The notes beneath the pieces are model-generated. The model saw only the letters and a list, made by a program, of their open reading frames with translations. It made no database searches and was not told where the DNA came from. From Chryseobacterium bernardetii (GTDB taxonomy: Bacteria; Bacteroidota; Bacteroidia; Flavobacteriales; Weeksellaceae), in NCBI RefSeq assembly GCF_003815975.1, contig NZ_CP033932.1, positions 3,639,501 to 3,703,500 of the forward strand: a DNA stretch of 64,000 nucleotides, read 5' to 3'. Below, one piece after another: positions 35,775 through 42,869 of this stretch. How positions within the stretch are numbered: position 1 is the stretch's first letter; every line of letters begins with the position of its first letter. The translations under genes were made by a program, and so were the position numbers.

Positions 35775-36358
35775 TTTTGGAAAGAATCGGTAATAGCCAG
35801 TTTAGCAATGGTATCCAGCCATTTCCTTCTGTCGTTTTCTGTTAGTTCATACAAAGGTCCAATAAAATGGCTCTCAACAGATGAAACTCCACAGTATTCT
35901 AAAATCCCTTTTTTGAGCTGAATAAGACCACTGGAATGATATTCCTCTTCATAAACTTTGAGAGAAAGATCACCTGCTGTGGTAATGATTCTTGCTGATT
36001 TTGCATTTAAAAGTCCTTCGCTGTTTCCTTTCTTATTACTTTTAAAAGCAATTCCCGGAAGAAATGCTCTATCGAAGAAGCCCTTCATGATGGCGGGCAT
36101 ACCCAGCCACCAGACAGGATGTATCCATACCTGATGTTCACTCCACTGAATATCTTCCAGAGCTTTTATAAGATCAGGTTCCAGTTCCATTCTTTGTTGG
36201 TATCCAGATTGCAGATTGGGATTAAAGTTCAGCTGCCCAATGGCAACATACCGCACTTCAGCACCAGACGCTACACCAGAACTGATATAGGATTCTGCAA
36301 TAGCTGTATTAAAACTTTCCTGTGCCGGATGCCCGTTAATAACAACAATTCTTTTCAT
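35771..36358 (-). CDS. NAD(P)H:quinone/flavodoxin-fold oxidoreductase (KefF/MdaB type)
   Basis: 195 residues. Flavodoxin-like fold: VINGHPAQESFNTAIAESY is the FMN/FAD phosphate loop, HPVWWLGMPAIMKGFFDRAFLPG the flavin and quinone-site loop, then ARIITTAGDLS. Such enzymes reduce quinones or xenobiotics by two electrons. It follows the esterase-like gene with a four-base overlap, so the pair is co-translated and probably controlled by the divergent AraC regulator. Confidence 0.88.
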   Translation of the reverse strand: MKRIVVINGHPAQESFNTAIAESYISSGVASGAEVRYVAIGQLNFNPNLQSGYQQRMELEPDLIKALEDIQWSEHQVWIHPVWWLGMPAIMKGFFDRAFLPGIAFKSNKKGNSEGLLNAKSARIITTAGDLSLKVYEEEYHSSGLIQLKKGILEYCGVSSVESHFIGPLYELTENDRRKWLDTIAKLAITDSFQN

Positions 36359-37311
36359 GATTTCTGAGTTAAAATATGTTTTAATAATTTGACCTGTTGT
36401 TGATAAAATGTTTCTGAGAGCTGGCAGGGAAAGAAATCAAAAGCATGAACAGCTCCCTGAACTTCCAATAGAGTAACCGTAACTCCAGCATTTTGTAATT
36501 TTTCAGCATATTGTTTTCCTTCATCTTTTAATGGGTCTAATTCACAGACAATGACAGTGGCCTCAGGAAGGTTTTTAAAATCTTTCTCCTGTAATGGCAC
36601 TGAATACTGAGGCGGCTGAATCATTGGGTATTGGAGATAATGTTTCCACATCCATCCGGCGGCCTTTTTAGTCTGCATGGGAGCATTGGCTAATTCATTC
36701 ATTGATGGGGTTTCCAATAAATGATCCGTTGGAGGATACAGTAAATATTGATGCTGGATGTTTATCTCTTTTTGATCTCTTGCATAATGAGTTATTGAAG
36801 CAGCAATAGTTGCTCCGGCACTACTTCCGCCAATCATTATCCTGTTTTTACTTCCGCCAATTTGTTGGGCAGATTGAGATAACCATTGTAAAGCATCATA
36901 GCCATCGTGCATGGCAGCAGGGAATGGATGTTCAGGGGCTAACCGGTAATCTACTGAGACTATAACTGCATGAATATCCACTGCCAGTCTGAAAAAGATA
37001 AAATCATATTGCTCCGGTGTTCCGTATATAAAAGCTCCACCGTGGAAGTAGAGCAGTACAGGTAAATCCTGCTTTCCTTTGGGACTGTACACCCTCAGCC
37101 TGATACCTCTCTGATTATCAGAAGAAGGAATGTGAATATTTTCTACGGAAAGAGATGTAGGAACAAAAAGAGATCTTTCCATTGCCATTATATTCATTTC
37201 TGCTTCCCGGATCTTTGCCGGATGATGGGCCAATAAATATCCATAGTCAATTTCGTTAAATGGGCTGCCAATAACGGCTTTTAAAAGTTCAGCATCTATT
37301 TTTTCCTGCAT
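36355..37311 (-). CDS. Alpha/beta hydrolase, hormone-sensitive-lipase (type IV esterase) family
   Basis: 318 residues from MQEKIDAELLK. Oxyanion motif HGGAFIYG, nucleophile in GGSSAGAT, catalytic Asp in CELDPLKDEG and His in GAVHAFDFF: a complete HSL-type esterase acting on small esters in the cytoplasm. The upstream in-frame ATG (37332) lies inside the -7 element at 37330-37337, so the internal ATG is the real start. Operon with the quinone-reductase-like gene. Confidence 0.9.
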   Translation of the reverse strand: MQEKIDAELLKAVIGSPFNEIDYGYLLAHHPAKIREAEMNIMAMERSLFVPTSLSVENIHIPSSDNQRGIRLRVYSPKGKQDLPVLLYFHGGAFIYGTPEQYDFIFFRLAVDIHAVIVSVDYRLAPEHPFPAAMHDGYDALQWLSQSAQQIGGSKNRIMIGGSSAGATIAASITHYARDQKEINIQHQYLLYPPTDHLLETPSMNELANAPMQTKKAAGWMWKHYLQYPMIQPPQYSVPLQEKDFKNLPEATVIVCELDPLKDEGKQYAEKLQNAGVTVTLLEVQGAVHAFDFFPCQLSETFYQQQVKLLKHILTQKS

Positions 37312-37329
37312 TACGGTAATTTTGTATCG

Positions 37330-37337
37330 CAAAAATA
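37330..37337 (-). promoter_or_regulatory. -7 element TATTTTTG of esterase operon
   Basis: Exact TAnnTTTG on the minus strand 18 bases before the ATG at 37311; it decides the start choice. Confidence 0.6.
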
Positions 37338-37383
37338 GACTGATATAATAGGTGAAAACAGGTATATTTAAAGCTTATTTAGG

Positions 37384-37391
37384 TACCTTTG
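37384..37391 (+). promoter_or_regulatory. -7 element TACCTTTG of AraC gene
   Basis: Exact TAnnTTTG with only four bases between it and the ATG at 37396, which predicts an essentially leaderless mRNA. Confidence 0.6.
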
Positions 37392-37395
37392 TATT

Positions 37396-38226
37396 ATGGC
37401 CAGAGAAAATATATACCAGTCACTTGAAGTTTTTTATGAAAAGATAGATCAATGTCCATTAAAAGACAGGCAATTCAACTTTTTTGAATTGGTATATGTG
37501 ATTTCAGGCATTGGAAGTCATATTGTCAACGAGAATAAAATTACGTATGCTGCCGGAGATTTGTTTTTAATTACACCTAATGACTGTCATGGATTTGACT
37601 TGGATGGAATCTGTGAATTTATGGTGATTCGATTTGGTGAAAATTACATTAAAGAATATCAATGGAAAAGTATAGATCATATTGAATGCCTTTTGTATTA
37701 TGCCTCTCATCTGTCAGGTTCGGTACTTGTGAACAGTGAGGATAAGAAAATGGTGGGGCTGCTTATCCAAAATCTACAGCAGGCAACAGAACATGATTCC
37801 ATCTATAATGAAGATCTAACGCGTCATCTGGTAAATGCTATCATTGTTATTGCAGCAAGAAATATAGCAGTTGTCAAACCGGAGAATATCTCTTCTAATG
37901 CAGATGTTCGTATTCTTCAGATTCTGGATTATATTCAGGAAAATATACGTCAGCCTAAACTTTTGAAAGTAGAAGTCATAGCCAATGAATTCGGCTTATC
38001 TCCAACGTATCTTGGCAGTTATTTCCGTAAGCAGTGCAATGAATCTATCCAGCAATATATTTCTTCCTATAAAATCCGTTTAATAGAACATCGACTGCGT
38101 TTCAGCGATAAAAGGGTTCATGAAATAGCTGATGAGTTTGGTTTTGCAGATGAAAGCCATATTAATAAATTTTTTAAAAGACATAGAGGGAAGAGTCTTA
38201 AAGCGTATCGATTAAAATCTGTCTGA
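37396..38226 (+). CDS. AraC-family regulator of divergent esterase/quinone reductase
   Basis: 276 residues. Cupin-like N-terminal sensor (YVISGIGSHIVNENKITYAAGDLFLITPNDCHGF) and C-terminal HTH pair (KVEVIANEFGLSPTYLGSYFRKQCNES; KRVHEIADEFGFADESHINKFFKRHRGKSLKAYR). Divergent from the esterase-oxidoreductase operon with an 84-base gap between starts. Same architecture as the regulator at 30671, suggesting two duplicated detoxification modules. Confidence 0.9.
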   Translation: MARENIYQSLEVFYEKIDQCPLKDRQFNFFELVYVISGIGSHIVNENKITYAAGDLFLITPNDCHGFDLDGICEFMVIRFGENYIKEYQWKSIDHIECLLYYASHLSGSVLVNSEDKKMVGLLIQNLQQATEHDSIYNEDLTRHLVNAIIVIAARNIAVVKPENISSNADVRILQILDYIQENIRQPKLLKVEVIANEFGLSPTYLGSYFRKQCNESIQQYISSYKIRLIEHRLRFSDKRVHEIADEFGFADESHINKFFKRHRGKSLKAYRLKSV

Positions 38227-38227
38227 A

Positions 38228-38461
38228 CTAAAGTGCATTAAATACTTCCATAATGGCTTCAATAAGTCCTTTTTCTATTTTGGATTCTGATGAGGTATCC
38301 TGTACAACAGCCCGCATATTACCTGAATCATCACGTTCAAAAACAACTTCGTGACCGTTCACATCTACATAAAATTTATAACCATAAGTGAATGTGGCCA
38401 GTTTTACATTGAAAAGCTGTTCTTTACCTTTATAGGTTACGGGTAATTCAAATTCTTCCAT
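38228..38461 (-). CDS. Small conserved-looking protein, unknown (77 aa)
   Basis: 77 residues, EEFELPVTYKGKEQLFNVKLATFTYGYKFYVDVNGHEVVFERDDSGNMRAVV then a helix (IEKGLIEAIMEVFNAL). Alternating beta pattern and regular codon use make it look real; I recall similar short proteins in Chryseobacterium. Cytoplasmic, function unknown. It starts two bases after the stop of the frame at 38464-38622, so the two probably form a unit. Confidence 0.7.
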   Translation of the reverse strand: MEEFELPVTYKGKEQLFNVKLATFTYGYKFYVDVNGHEVVFERDDSGNMRAVVQDTSSESKIEKGLIEAIMEVFNAL

Positions 38462-38463
38462 TA

Positions 38464-38622
38464 TTATTCAATTAATGCAAAGGTCGGAAATCTTAGGGTA
38501 AGTTTATCATATTGGCGAATGATTTCCGGGATTCTTTTCAGCTTTGATTCCAGCTCCACCCATACTTCTGATATTGATGTAACTTTTTTAGGATGCTGTT
38601 CCGGACCTCTAAGTAATTTTAT
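38464..38622 (-). CDS. Possible 52-aa gene without an ATG start
   Basis: The frame runs without stop and reads (I)KLLRGPEQHPKKVTSISEV then WVELESKLKRIPEIIRQYDK and LTLRFPTFALIE. It looks coding and ends two bases before the start of the 77-aa gene. No ATG, GTG or TTG exists between the upstream in-frame stop and KLLRGP; the codon at the natural start is ATA (38622-38620). TACCTTTG, an exact -7 element on this strand, lies about 14 bases upstream. Either ATA is used, the ATG mutated recently, or the frame is a remnant. Confidence 0.45.
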   Translation of the reverse strand: MKLLRGPEQHPKKVTSISEVWVELESKLKRIPEIIRQYDKLTLRFPTFALIE

Positions 38623-38745
38623 GCTCGTTATATAGACAAAGGTAAGTTGGAATAATTCTGAATAATATCATGATAAAATTTTTAAAATGTACCACAAAAA
38701 TACAGATTTCCATAAACAGTGATGTACATGGCATATACATTGTTA

Positions 38746-38847
38746 GTGTTAAAGCAGGTTTTTAAGAGAAAACTTGTTTAACACCACATCACTTTACTAA
38801 TATTCATTTTGAACTTTTGCCTCCCTATTGACACGGGAGGCTTTTTT
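38746..38847 (+). ncRNA. Candidate structured small RNA ending in a terminator
   Basis: Hairpin 1: GTGTTAAA (38746-38753) and CAGGTTTT (38755-38762) pair with AAAACTTG (38769-38776) and TTTAACAC (38777-38784), 16 pairs with one bulge and one G-U. Hairpin 2: GCCTCCC (38819-38825) with GGGAGGC (38835-38841) followed by six T, a textbook terminator on the + strand. No + strand gene ends nearby (closest at 38226, with opposing genes between), so an independent short transcript is likely. I found no exact promoter. Confidence 0.45.
38819..38847 (+). terminator. Intrinsic terminator without an upstream gene
   Basis: Perfect 7-bp GC-rich stem, nine-base loop, T6 tract. Confidence 0.85.
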
Positions 38848-39086
38848 ATGCTATTCAGCATAGCAAACAGCCCGATTCATTATTTTAATTATTTATCCTG
38901 AGTGTAGTCTCAATAAAATACAGAATTCATTATAAATAGGATTGCTTTGCTTATTTTTATAATAAAGCGTTGATATATTGGTGATTGTATTTATTTTTAT
39001 ATTTATTCAATTTTATGTGATTTTTTTTAATATTGCTTTTTTTTTAAATATTATTTATTTTTTCTTGTTGTTTAACATTTATTTAA

Positions 39087-39117
39087 TTGTTTTTTTAAAG
39101 TTATTTTGTTATTTTTG
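39087..39117 (+). promoter_or_regulatory. Promoter upstream of TPR-HTH regulator
   Basis: TTG (39087-39089), 20-bp spacer, TATTTTTG (39110-39117), in a very T-rich stretch. Transcription would start near 39124, giving a leader of more than 350 nt before the regulator gene. Confidence 0.6.
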
Positions 39118-39277
39118 AATATAATAATTATTTATTGATTTTGTCAAAATTTGGTGATTTTCTAATATATATATCAGAAATTTATTAGATTCCGTTAATA
39201 ATAACTAATAACTATGAGAAAACTAATAAAAACTGTAATTTTTTCTGTTGGATCATCCAATACAAACTCCCAACTTG

Positions 39278-39314
39278 CTGTAAAGCAATTTACTTACCTT
39301 TACAGTCGTTTTTT
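39278..39314 (+). terminator. Terminator-like hairpin in regulator leader (possible attenuator)
   Basis: CTGTAAAG (39278-39285) pairs with CTTTACAG (39298-39305), TCG, then TTTTTT. Internal GTAAA/TTTAC offers a competing smaller hairpin. It lies 150-190 nt into the predicted leader. Confidence 0.55.
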
Positions 39315-39477
39315 AAGAAACAGGTGTTTCGCCTTCACTGGAAATAAGATTGAAACTCTTCTAATTACTCAATTAAAGTAGAATGATATTCTTTGAACTT
39401 CTGTAAAAGAATTATTGAAACAGCAAGGACCTTATAAAAATCTGATTAACCAACTGTAGTAGATAATAATTAATTCT

Positions 39478-39546
39478 ATGCAAAATATAACTTTATTTTT
39501 TCTATCCTCTTTTAAAATTATATACGCACAGGATGGGATAGGTGCA
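39478..39546 (+). pseudogene. Decayed start of a secreted VGINT-type gene
   Basis: Reads MQNITLFFLSSFKIIYAQDG then IGA. The start of the secreted protein at 42870 reads MKKITLFFLMLPLGCLFAQN then GIGINT. Signal peptide, AQ cleavage site and GIG follow the same pattern, and the DNA matches closely at both ends. The frame continues into the TPR-HTH gene but no longer encodes a VGINT protein. Confidence 0.5.
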
Positions 39547-39570
39547 ATTAAAAAAGTTCTGTATTCTTCA

Positions 39571-41097
39571 ATGGACATACGCGCAAAAAAAAGTAATGTT
39601 CAGGAAAATAATGGAAGTGTATTATTCCTGCCATTAAACAGGATATTCTTACTCTTTTTTTTGTTTTTCTCCGGTGTATTTTATACTCAGAAATGGTCTC
39701 CTGAAAAAATAGACCGTTTACAAGACAAAATAGGAAGCCAATACATGCAGGAAGGCAGAATTTATGAAGGCATTGAACAAACTAAAAAAGCAATACAGTT
39801 ATCAGATGAAATCAATTATACAAAAGGCAGGGCAAGAGGATATATTCATATGGTAAATTTCCTTCATTCCCTGGGAAAGTACAGTGAAGAACAGGTATAC
39901 CTGCAAAAGGCGGAGTCCTTATATAATACATTTGATGATGATCCTGCATTACTCTCAGCATTTTTTGCTGCTTACGGAAAAAATTACCATGAATTAGGAT
40001 TAATTGAAAAATCTAATGAAAGCTTTGATAAGGCACTGAAGGAAGCTCTGAAAATAAAAGATAAGCAGCTAAAAAGAAAACGGCTGCATTATATTTATGG
40101 AAGTAAGGCAATAAACTTCGGACTGATTGAATATAATGACTCTATGTATTATTATATACACAAAGCTTATAAAATTTTACCCAGAGTAGTGGAAGCCACT
40201 AATCATACTAGCTATTTTCTTGAAAATAAGAAAAATCCGGATTCTGCAAAATTTTATCTTGACCAGGCTGAAGGTTTACTTAAAAACTCTACGGAAACAT
40301 TTGATTACTTGGTCTTTAATTATATGTCCGGACAGTACTATGGAAGTATAAAAAACTATAATAAGGCTTTGGAGTTCTACGAAAAATCTCTCGCCTTATC
40401 AATGAAGATGAACAGACCCAAAAATATGATGAAGAATTATAAAGAAATAGCTGAAATATATAATCTTCAGAATAATGCTTATAAAGCCAATGAATATCTG
40501 CAAAAGTATACAAAAATTCGGGATAGCTTTGAGAAAGGTAATTTGATCGCTTTACAGACCTCCGGAAAAAAAATCATTGATGATGAAAAGAAACAGAGCC
40601 AGGAGTTGAATAAGAAATGGTATTATATTATTGCAGGACTATTTTTGGGGATAACGATTCTAATCGTTTTGCTTAGTGTTGCATATTACAGGAAAGTGCA
40701 GAAAAAAGATCTGTTGTTGAAAGAAAATACAACAGCTATTTTGCAAAAAGATTTACAGGTAAAGGTATTGGAGCAAAAAGTAAATGAAACTTTTGATGAA
40801 ATAATACAGTTGGCAAAAGAAAACCATCCCGAATTCTGGGGTCGTTTTCAAGAGGTTTATCCCGATTTTCGCAGTAAAATTCTCAGTATTAATCCTACCT
40901 TAAAAGTTTCCGAACTTATATTAGCGGCCTATATTTATTTAGGATTCAATACAAAAGATATTGCTAATTATACGTTTAAAGCTGTCCAGACTATAAAAAA
41001 TAATAAATACAATCTAAGAAAAAGACTAAATATTCCTGCACAGGAAGATATAGTAGTTTGGATAAGAAATCAGACAGATAAAGAAATTAGGATCTAG
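39571..41097 (+). CDS. TPR-domain membrane regulator with C-terminal LuxR-like HTH
   Basis: 508 residues from MDIRAKKSNVQ; the frame is open from 39478, but that part resembles another gene's signal peptide. A hydrophobic N-terminus (NRIFLLFFLFFSGVFYTQ) precedes a periplasmic TPR array (about 50-345; KALEFYEKSLALS, KANEYLQKYTKIRD). A membrane helix follows (WYYIIAGLFLGITILIVLLS, about 378-398), then a coiled coil and a cytoplasmic HTH (LKVSELILAAYIYLGFNTKD, then IANYTFKAVQTIKNNKYNL). This is the Bacteroidota one-component design: periplasmic TPR sensing with a tethered DNA-binding domain. It likely controls the secreted-protein arrays downstream. The exact start is uncertain. Confidence 0.85.
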   Translation: MDIRAKKSNVQENNGSVLFLPLNRIFLLFFLFFSGVFYTQKWSPEKIDRLQDKIGSQYMQEGRIYEGIEQTKKAIQLSDEINYTKGRARGYIHMVNFLHSLGKYSEEQVYLQKAESLYNTFDDDPALLSAFFAAYGKNYHELGLIEKSNESFDKALKEALKIKDKQLKRKRLHYIYGSKAINFGLIEYNDSMYYYIHKAYKILPRVVEATNHTSYFLENKKNPDSAKFYLDQAEGLLKNSTETFDYLVFNYMSGQYYGSIKNYNKALEFYEKSLALSMKMNRPKNMMKNYKEIAEIYNLQNNAYKANEYLQKYTKIRDSFEKGNLIALQTSGKKIIDDEKKQSQELNKKWYYIIAGLFLGITILIVLLSVAYYRKVQKKDLLLKENTTAILQKDLQVKVLEQKVNETFDEIIQLAKENHPEFWGRFQEVYPDFRSKILSINPTLKVSELILAAYIYLGFNTKDIANYTFKAVQTIKNNKYNLRKRLNIPAQEDIVVWIRNQTDKEIRI

Positions 41098-41183
41098 GAA
41101 GGATTTCAAATAATTCTGAAAAGAGAATATAGCTCCTGGGTTAAAGTATATTCTGATAATACATTTTCCACGTTAATTTTGGT

Positions 41184-41213
41184 AAGGTACTTTGTTGGTA
41201 CCTTATTTTTTTT
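41184..41213 (+). terminator. Intrinsic terminator of TPR-HTH gene
   Basis: AAGGTAC (41184-41190), loop TTTGTTG, GTACCTT (41198-41204), then A and eight T. A related but weaker copy follows the next paralogue at 41951. Confidence 0.85.
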
Positions 41214-41291
41214 GATTTAATCAATGACTTGTTTTGCTTTGTGCCTTCAAAATTCTGAAGCTTTAAATTTCTTCCACATAAAAAAACACAA

Positions 41292-41405
41292 ATGAAAAAT
41301 AGCGGATACTTTGATCTTGGAAAATTCATGATTGAACAGGTAGATAAAAACAGTAGAAATACAATATATAAAGGTCAAATCAGTGACCTTTATATTGTAT
41401 CATAA
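41292..41405 (+). CDS. Possible 37-aa leader peptide
   Basis: MKNSGYFDLGKFMIEQVDKN then SRNTIYKGQISDLYIVS. It starts in the same AAAAACACAAATGAAAAA context seen before other starts in this region. It overlaps the strong dyad at 41359-41400 and ends 44 bases before the TM-HTH gene. Not recognised; a regulatory leader or remnant is as likely as a functional peptide. The rest of the 352-base gap holds only the terminator at 41184. Confidence 0.35.
   Translation: MKNSGYFDLGKFMIEQVDKNSRNTIYKGQISDLYIVS
41359..41400. promoter_or_regulatory. 17-bp dyad upstream of TM-HTH regulator
   Basis: ATAAAGGTCA (41368-41377) pairs with TGACCTTTAT (41384-41393) around the loop AATCAG; beyond a two-base bulge ATACAAT (41359-41365) pairs with ATTGTAT (41394-41400). 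No T-run follows. Either an operator or a leader RNA hairpin. Confidence 0.6.
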
Positions 41406-41449
41406 TGATTGTTGTATTTAAGTAGTACTAATTAAAGCTGTCTATTGGC

Positions 41450-41914
41450 ATGAGTTTGAAACAAAATAAAAAAAATTACAGAGAAAAAAATAAGATTTAT
41501 TATATAGCTATTGGTGGTCTTACTGTAGCGGTTTCATTAATATATTATTTGTTATTGGCTTCAAATGACGGGAATACGGAAAAAGCGGATGCATTAATTG
41601 AGAAGAGTAAGCACCAGACCTTTGATGAGATTATTCGGCTTGCAAAGAATAACAGTCCTGAATTTTGGGCGCATTTTCAGGAACAGTATCCTGAGTTTCG
41701 GAAAAAAATCCTGGAACTTAATGCCAATCTTAAAGTTTCTGAACTTATCTTCTGTGCCTATATTTTTTTAGGCTTTACAACTAAAGATATAGCTAAGTAT
41801 ACCTTTAAAGCAGTACAGACCATCAAAAACAATAAAAATAATTTGAGAAAGAGGCTCAATATCCCTGCCCAGGATGATACAACTCTATGGTTACGGAAAA
41901 AACTTGAAGAATAG
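41450..41914 (+). CDS. Membrane-tethered HTH regulator without TPR sensor
   Basis: 154 residues: short cytoplasmic N-terminus, one membrane helix (about 19-37, IAIGGLTVAVSLIYYLLLA), a linker, then residues 56-152 align to the C-terminal HTH of the protein at 39571 with about 70 percent identity (FDEIIRLAKNNSPEFWAHFQ, ELIFCAYIFLGFTTKDIAKY, TIKNNKNNLRKRLNIPAQDD). The periplasmic TPR part is absent. It may bind the same DNA sites but without the sensor, as an antagonist or constitutive activator. Directly upstream of the first secreted-protein array, same direction. Confidence 0.8.
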   Translation: MSLKQNKKNYREKNKIYYIAIGGLTVAVSLIYYLLLASNDGNTEKADALIEKSKHQTFDEIIRLAKNNSPEFWAHFQEQYPEFRKKILELNANLKVSELIFCAYIFLGFTTKDIAKYTFKAVQTIKNNKNNLRKRLNIPAQDDTTLWLRKKLEE

Positions 41915-41950
41915 AATTAAATATTGATTATCAGTGTTTTGAAGTTTTGA

Positions 41951-41977
41951 GTACTTCGTTGGTACCTGCTTTTTTTG
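41951..41977 (+). terminator. Degenerate copy of the 41184 terminator
   Basis: GTACTTCGTTGGTACCT followed by GCTTTTTTTG; the loop and right arm match the terminator at 41184, but mismatches shorten the stem to GTAC/GTAC. Suggests the HTH gene and its terminator were duplicated together. Probably weak. Confidence 0.45.
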
Positions 41978-42132
41978 CTTACGCAGAGAAATTTTATGTG
42001 ATTTGTAAAAAGTAACACTGCCAATATTCAGGTTGGCTACAGATACAGATTAAGATGAAAAAACTATAATGATATCCCAGCCTTGGTGTAGGATATATTT
42101 AAAGGTAAAACACAATTCTAAAAACATATACA

Positions 42133-42858
42133 ATGCAGAAAAAATTTATTATTCATGGAGCTCTACTAGTTCCGATGTTGTCTCTAGCCCAAGTGGGGAT
42201 AAGAACAACTTCTCCCAATGCGAGCCTTCATATGGAGCCGACAAGCATTTCGGCTCCTACAGGGATGGATGGGATCTTGATTCCCAGGGTAAAATCATTT
42301 CCTGTTGCTCAATCGAAGGGGCATACCGTTTTCTTATTTCAGCATGCTACACTTCCGGATGGTTTTTATTATTGGGATGGCATAAGCTGGGTTTCTTTTC
42401 TCAGCAATTATAACCGGCTGTATGATGATAGTATTTATGCAATAACCGGAGTTGGTTATTCAGCTTCCGGAAATACAGAGAATAATGTATTATTCAGCAC
42501 ATTAAAGGCATATGATACTACAGGTTTCTCTGTTTCAGGTAATCAGATTACTGTAGGAAAAAGCGGAACCTATCTGGTCAGTTTTAATTCCGCATTAAAA
42601 AAAACAATTGGTACAGCCAATGAGAATAGAGCCATTTATACTTATCGGATAAAAAAGAACGGAGTAACCGTTTTAACAACTTCTAACTCCATAACTAATG
42701 AAGGTACAACAGCAACCAGCGTGGCACTTAGCGGAATTTTAAATCTGGCTCAGAATGATGTTATAATAGTTACAGTACAAAAAACTACTGAGACAGGAAG
42801 TACATCGTACACAGGTTATGGAACCAACTGTATTACAATGACGTACCTGAATGATTAA
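42133..42858 (+). CDS. Secreted VGINT-type protein with C1q/TNF-like domain (array 1, gene 1)
   Basis: 241 residues. Signal peptide MQKKFIIHGALLVPMLSLAQ, then VGIRTTSPNASLHM, the family motif, and a conserved block (GILIPRV, HTVFLFQ, FYYWDGISWVSF). The C-terminal 130 residues have the ten-strand look of a C1q/TNF jelly roll: SGTYLVSFNSALKK, YRIKKNGVTVLTTSN, LSGILNLAQNDVIIVTVQK, GTNCITMTYL. No type IX sorting domain seen. Expected at the cell surface or outside; function unknown. Eleven bases separate it from the next gene. Confidence 0.82.
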   Translation: MQKKFIIHGALLVPMLSLAQVGIRTTSPNASLHMEPTSISAPTGMDGILIPRVKSFPVAQSKGHTVFLFQHATLPDGFYYWDGISWVSFLSNYNRLYDDSIYAITGVGYSASGNTENNVLFSTLKAYDTTGFSVSGNQITVGKSGTYLVSFNSALKKTIGTANENRAIYTYRIKKNGVTVLTTSNSITNEGTTATSVALSGILNLAQNDVIIVTVQKTTETGSTSYTGYGTNCITMTYLND

Positions 42859-42869
42859 TCTTTAATGCT

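Larger units (their letters stand above)
38623..39570. other. 950-bp mostly non-coding, T-rich region with RNA-like elements
   Basis: Contains in order: the 16-bp hairpin and terminator (38746-38847), a very T-rich stretch (about 38990-39120), a good promoter (39087-39117), a 55-codon frame (39214-39381, MRKLIKTVIFSVGSSNTNSQ...) that I cannot support as a gene, a terminator-like hairpin inside it (39278-39314), and the decayed signal-peptide start at 39478. Confidence 0.5.

Noticed and set aside
39214..39381. 55-codon frame MRKLIKTVIFS... in the leader of the TPR-HTH gene
   Set aside because: It spans the terminator-like hairpin, has no recognisable motif and lacks protein-like composition after residue 12; noted as leader only.
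42069..42413. 114-aa frame overlapping the first secreted array gene
   Set aside because: Alternate frame of the gene at 42133, which has the signal peptide and family motif.
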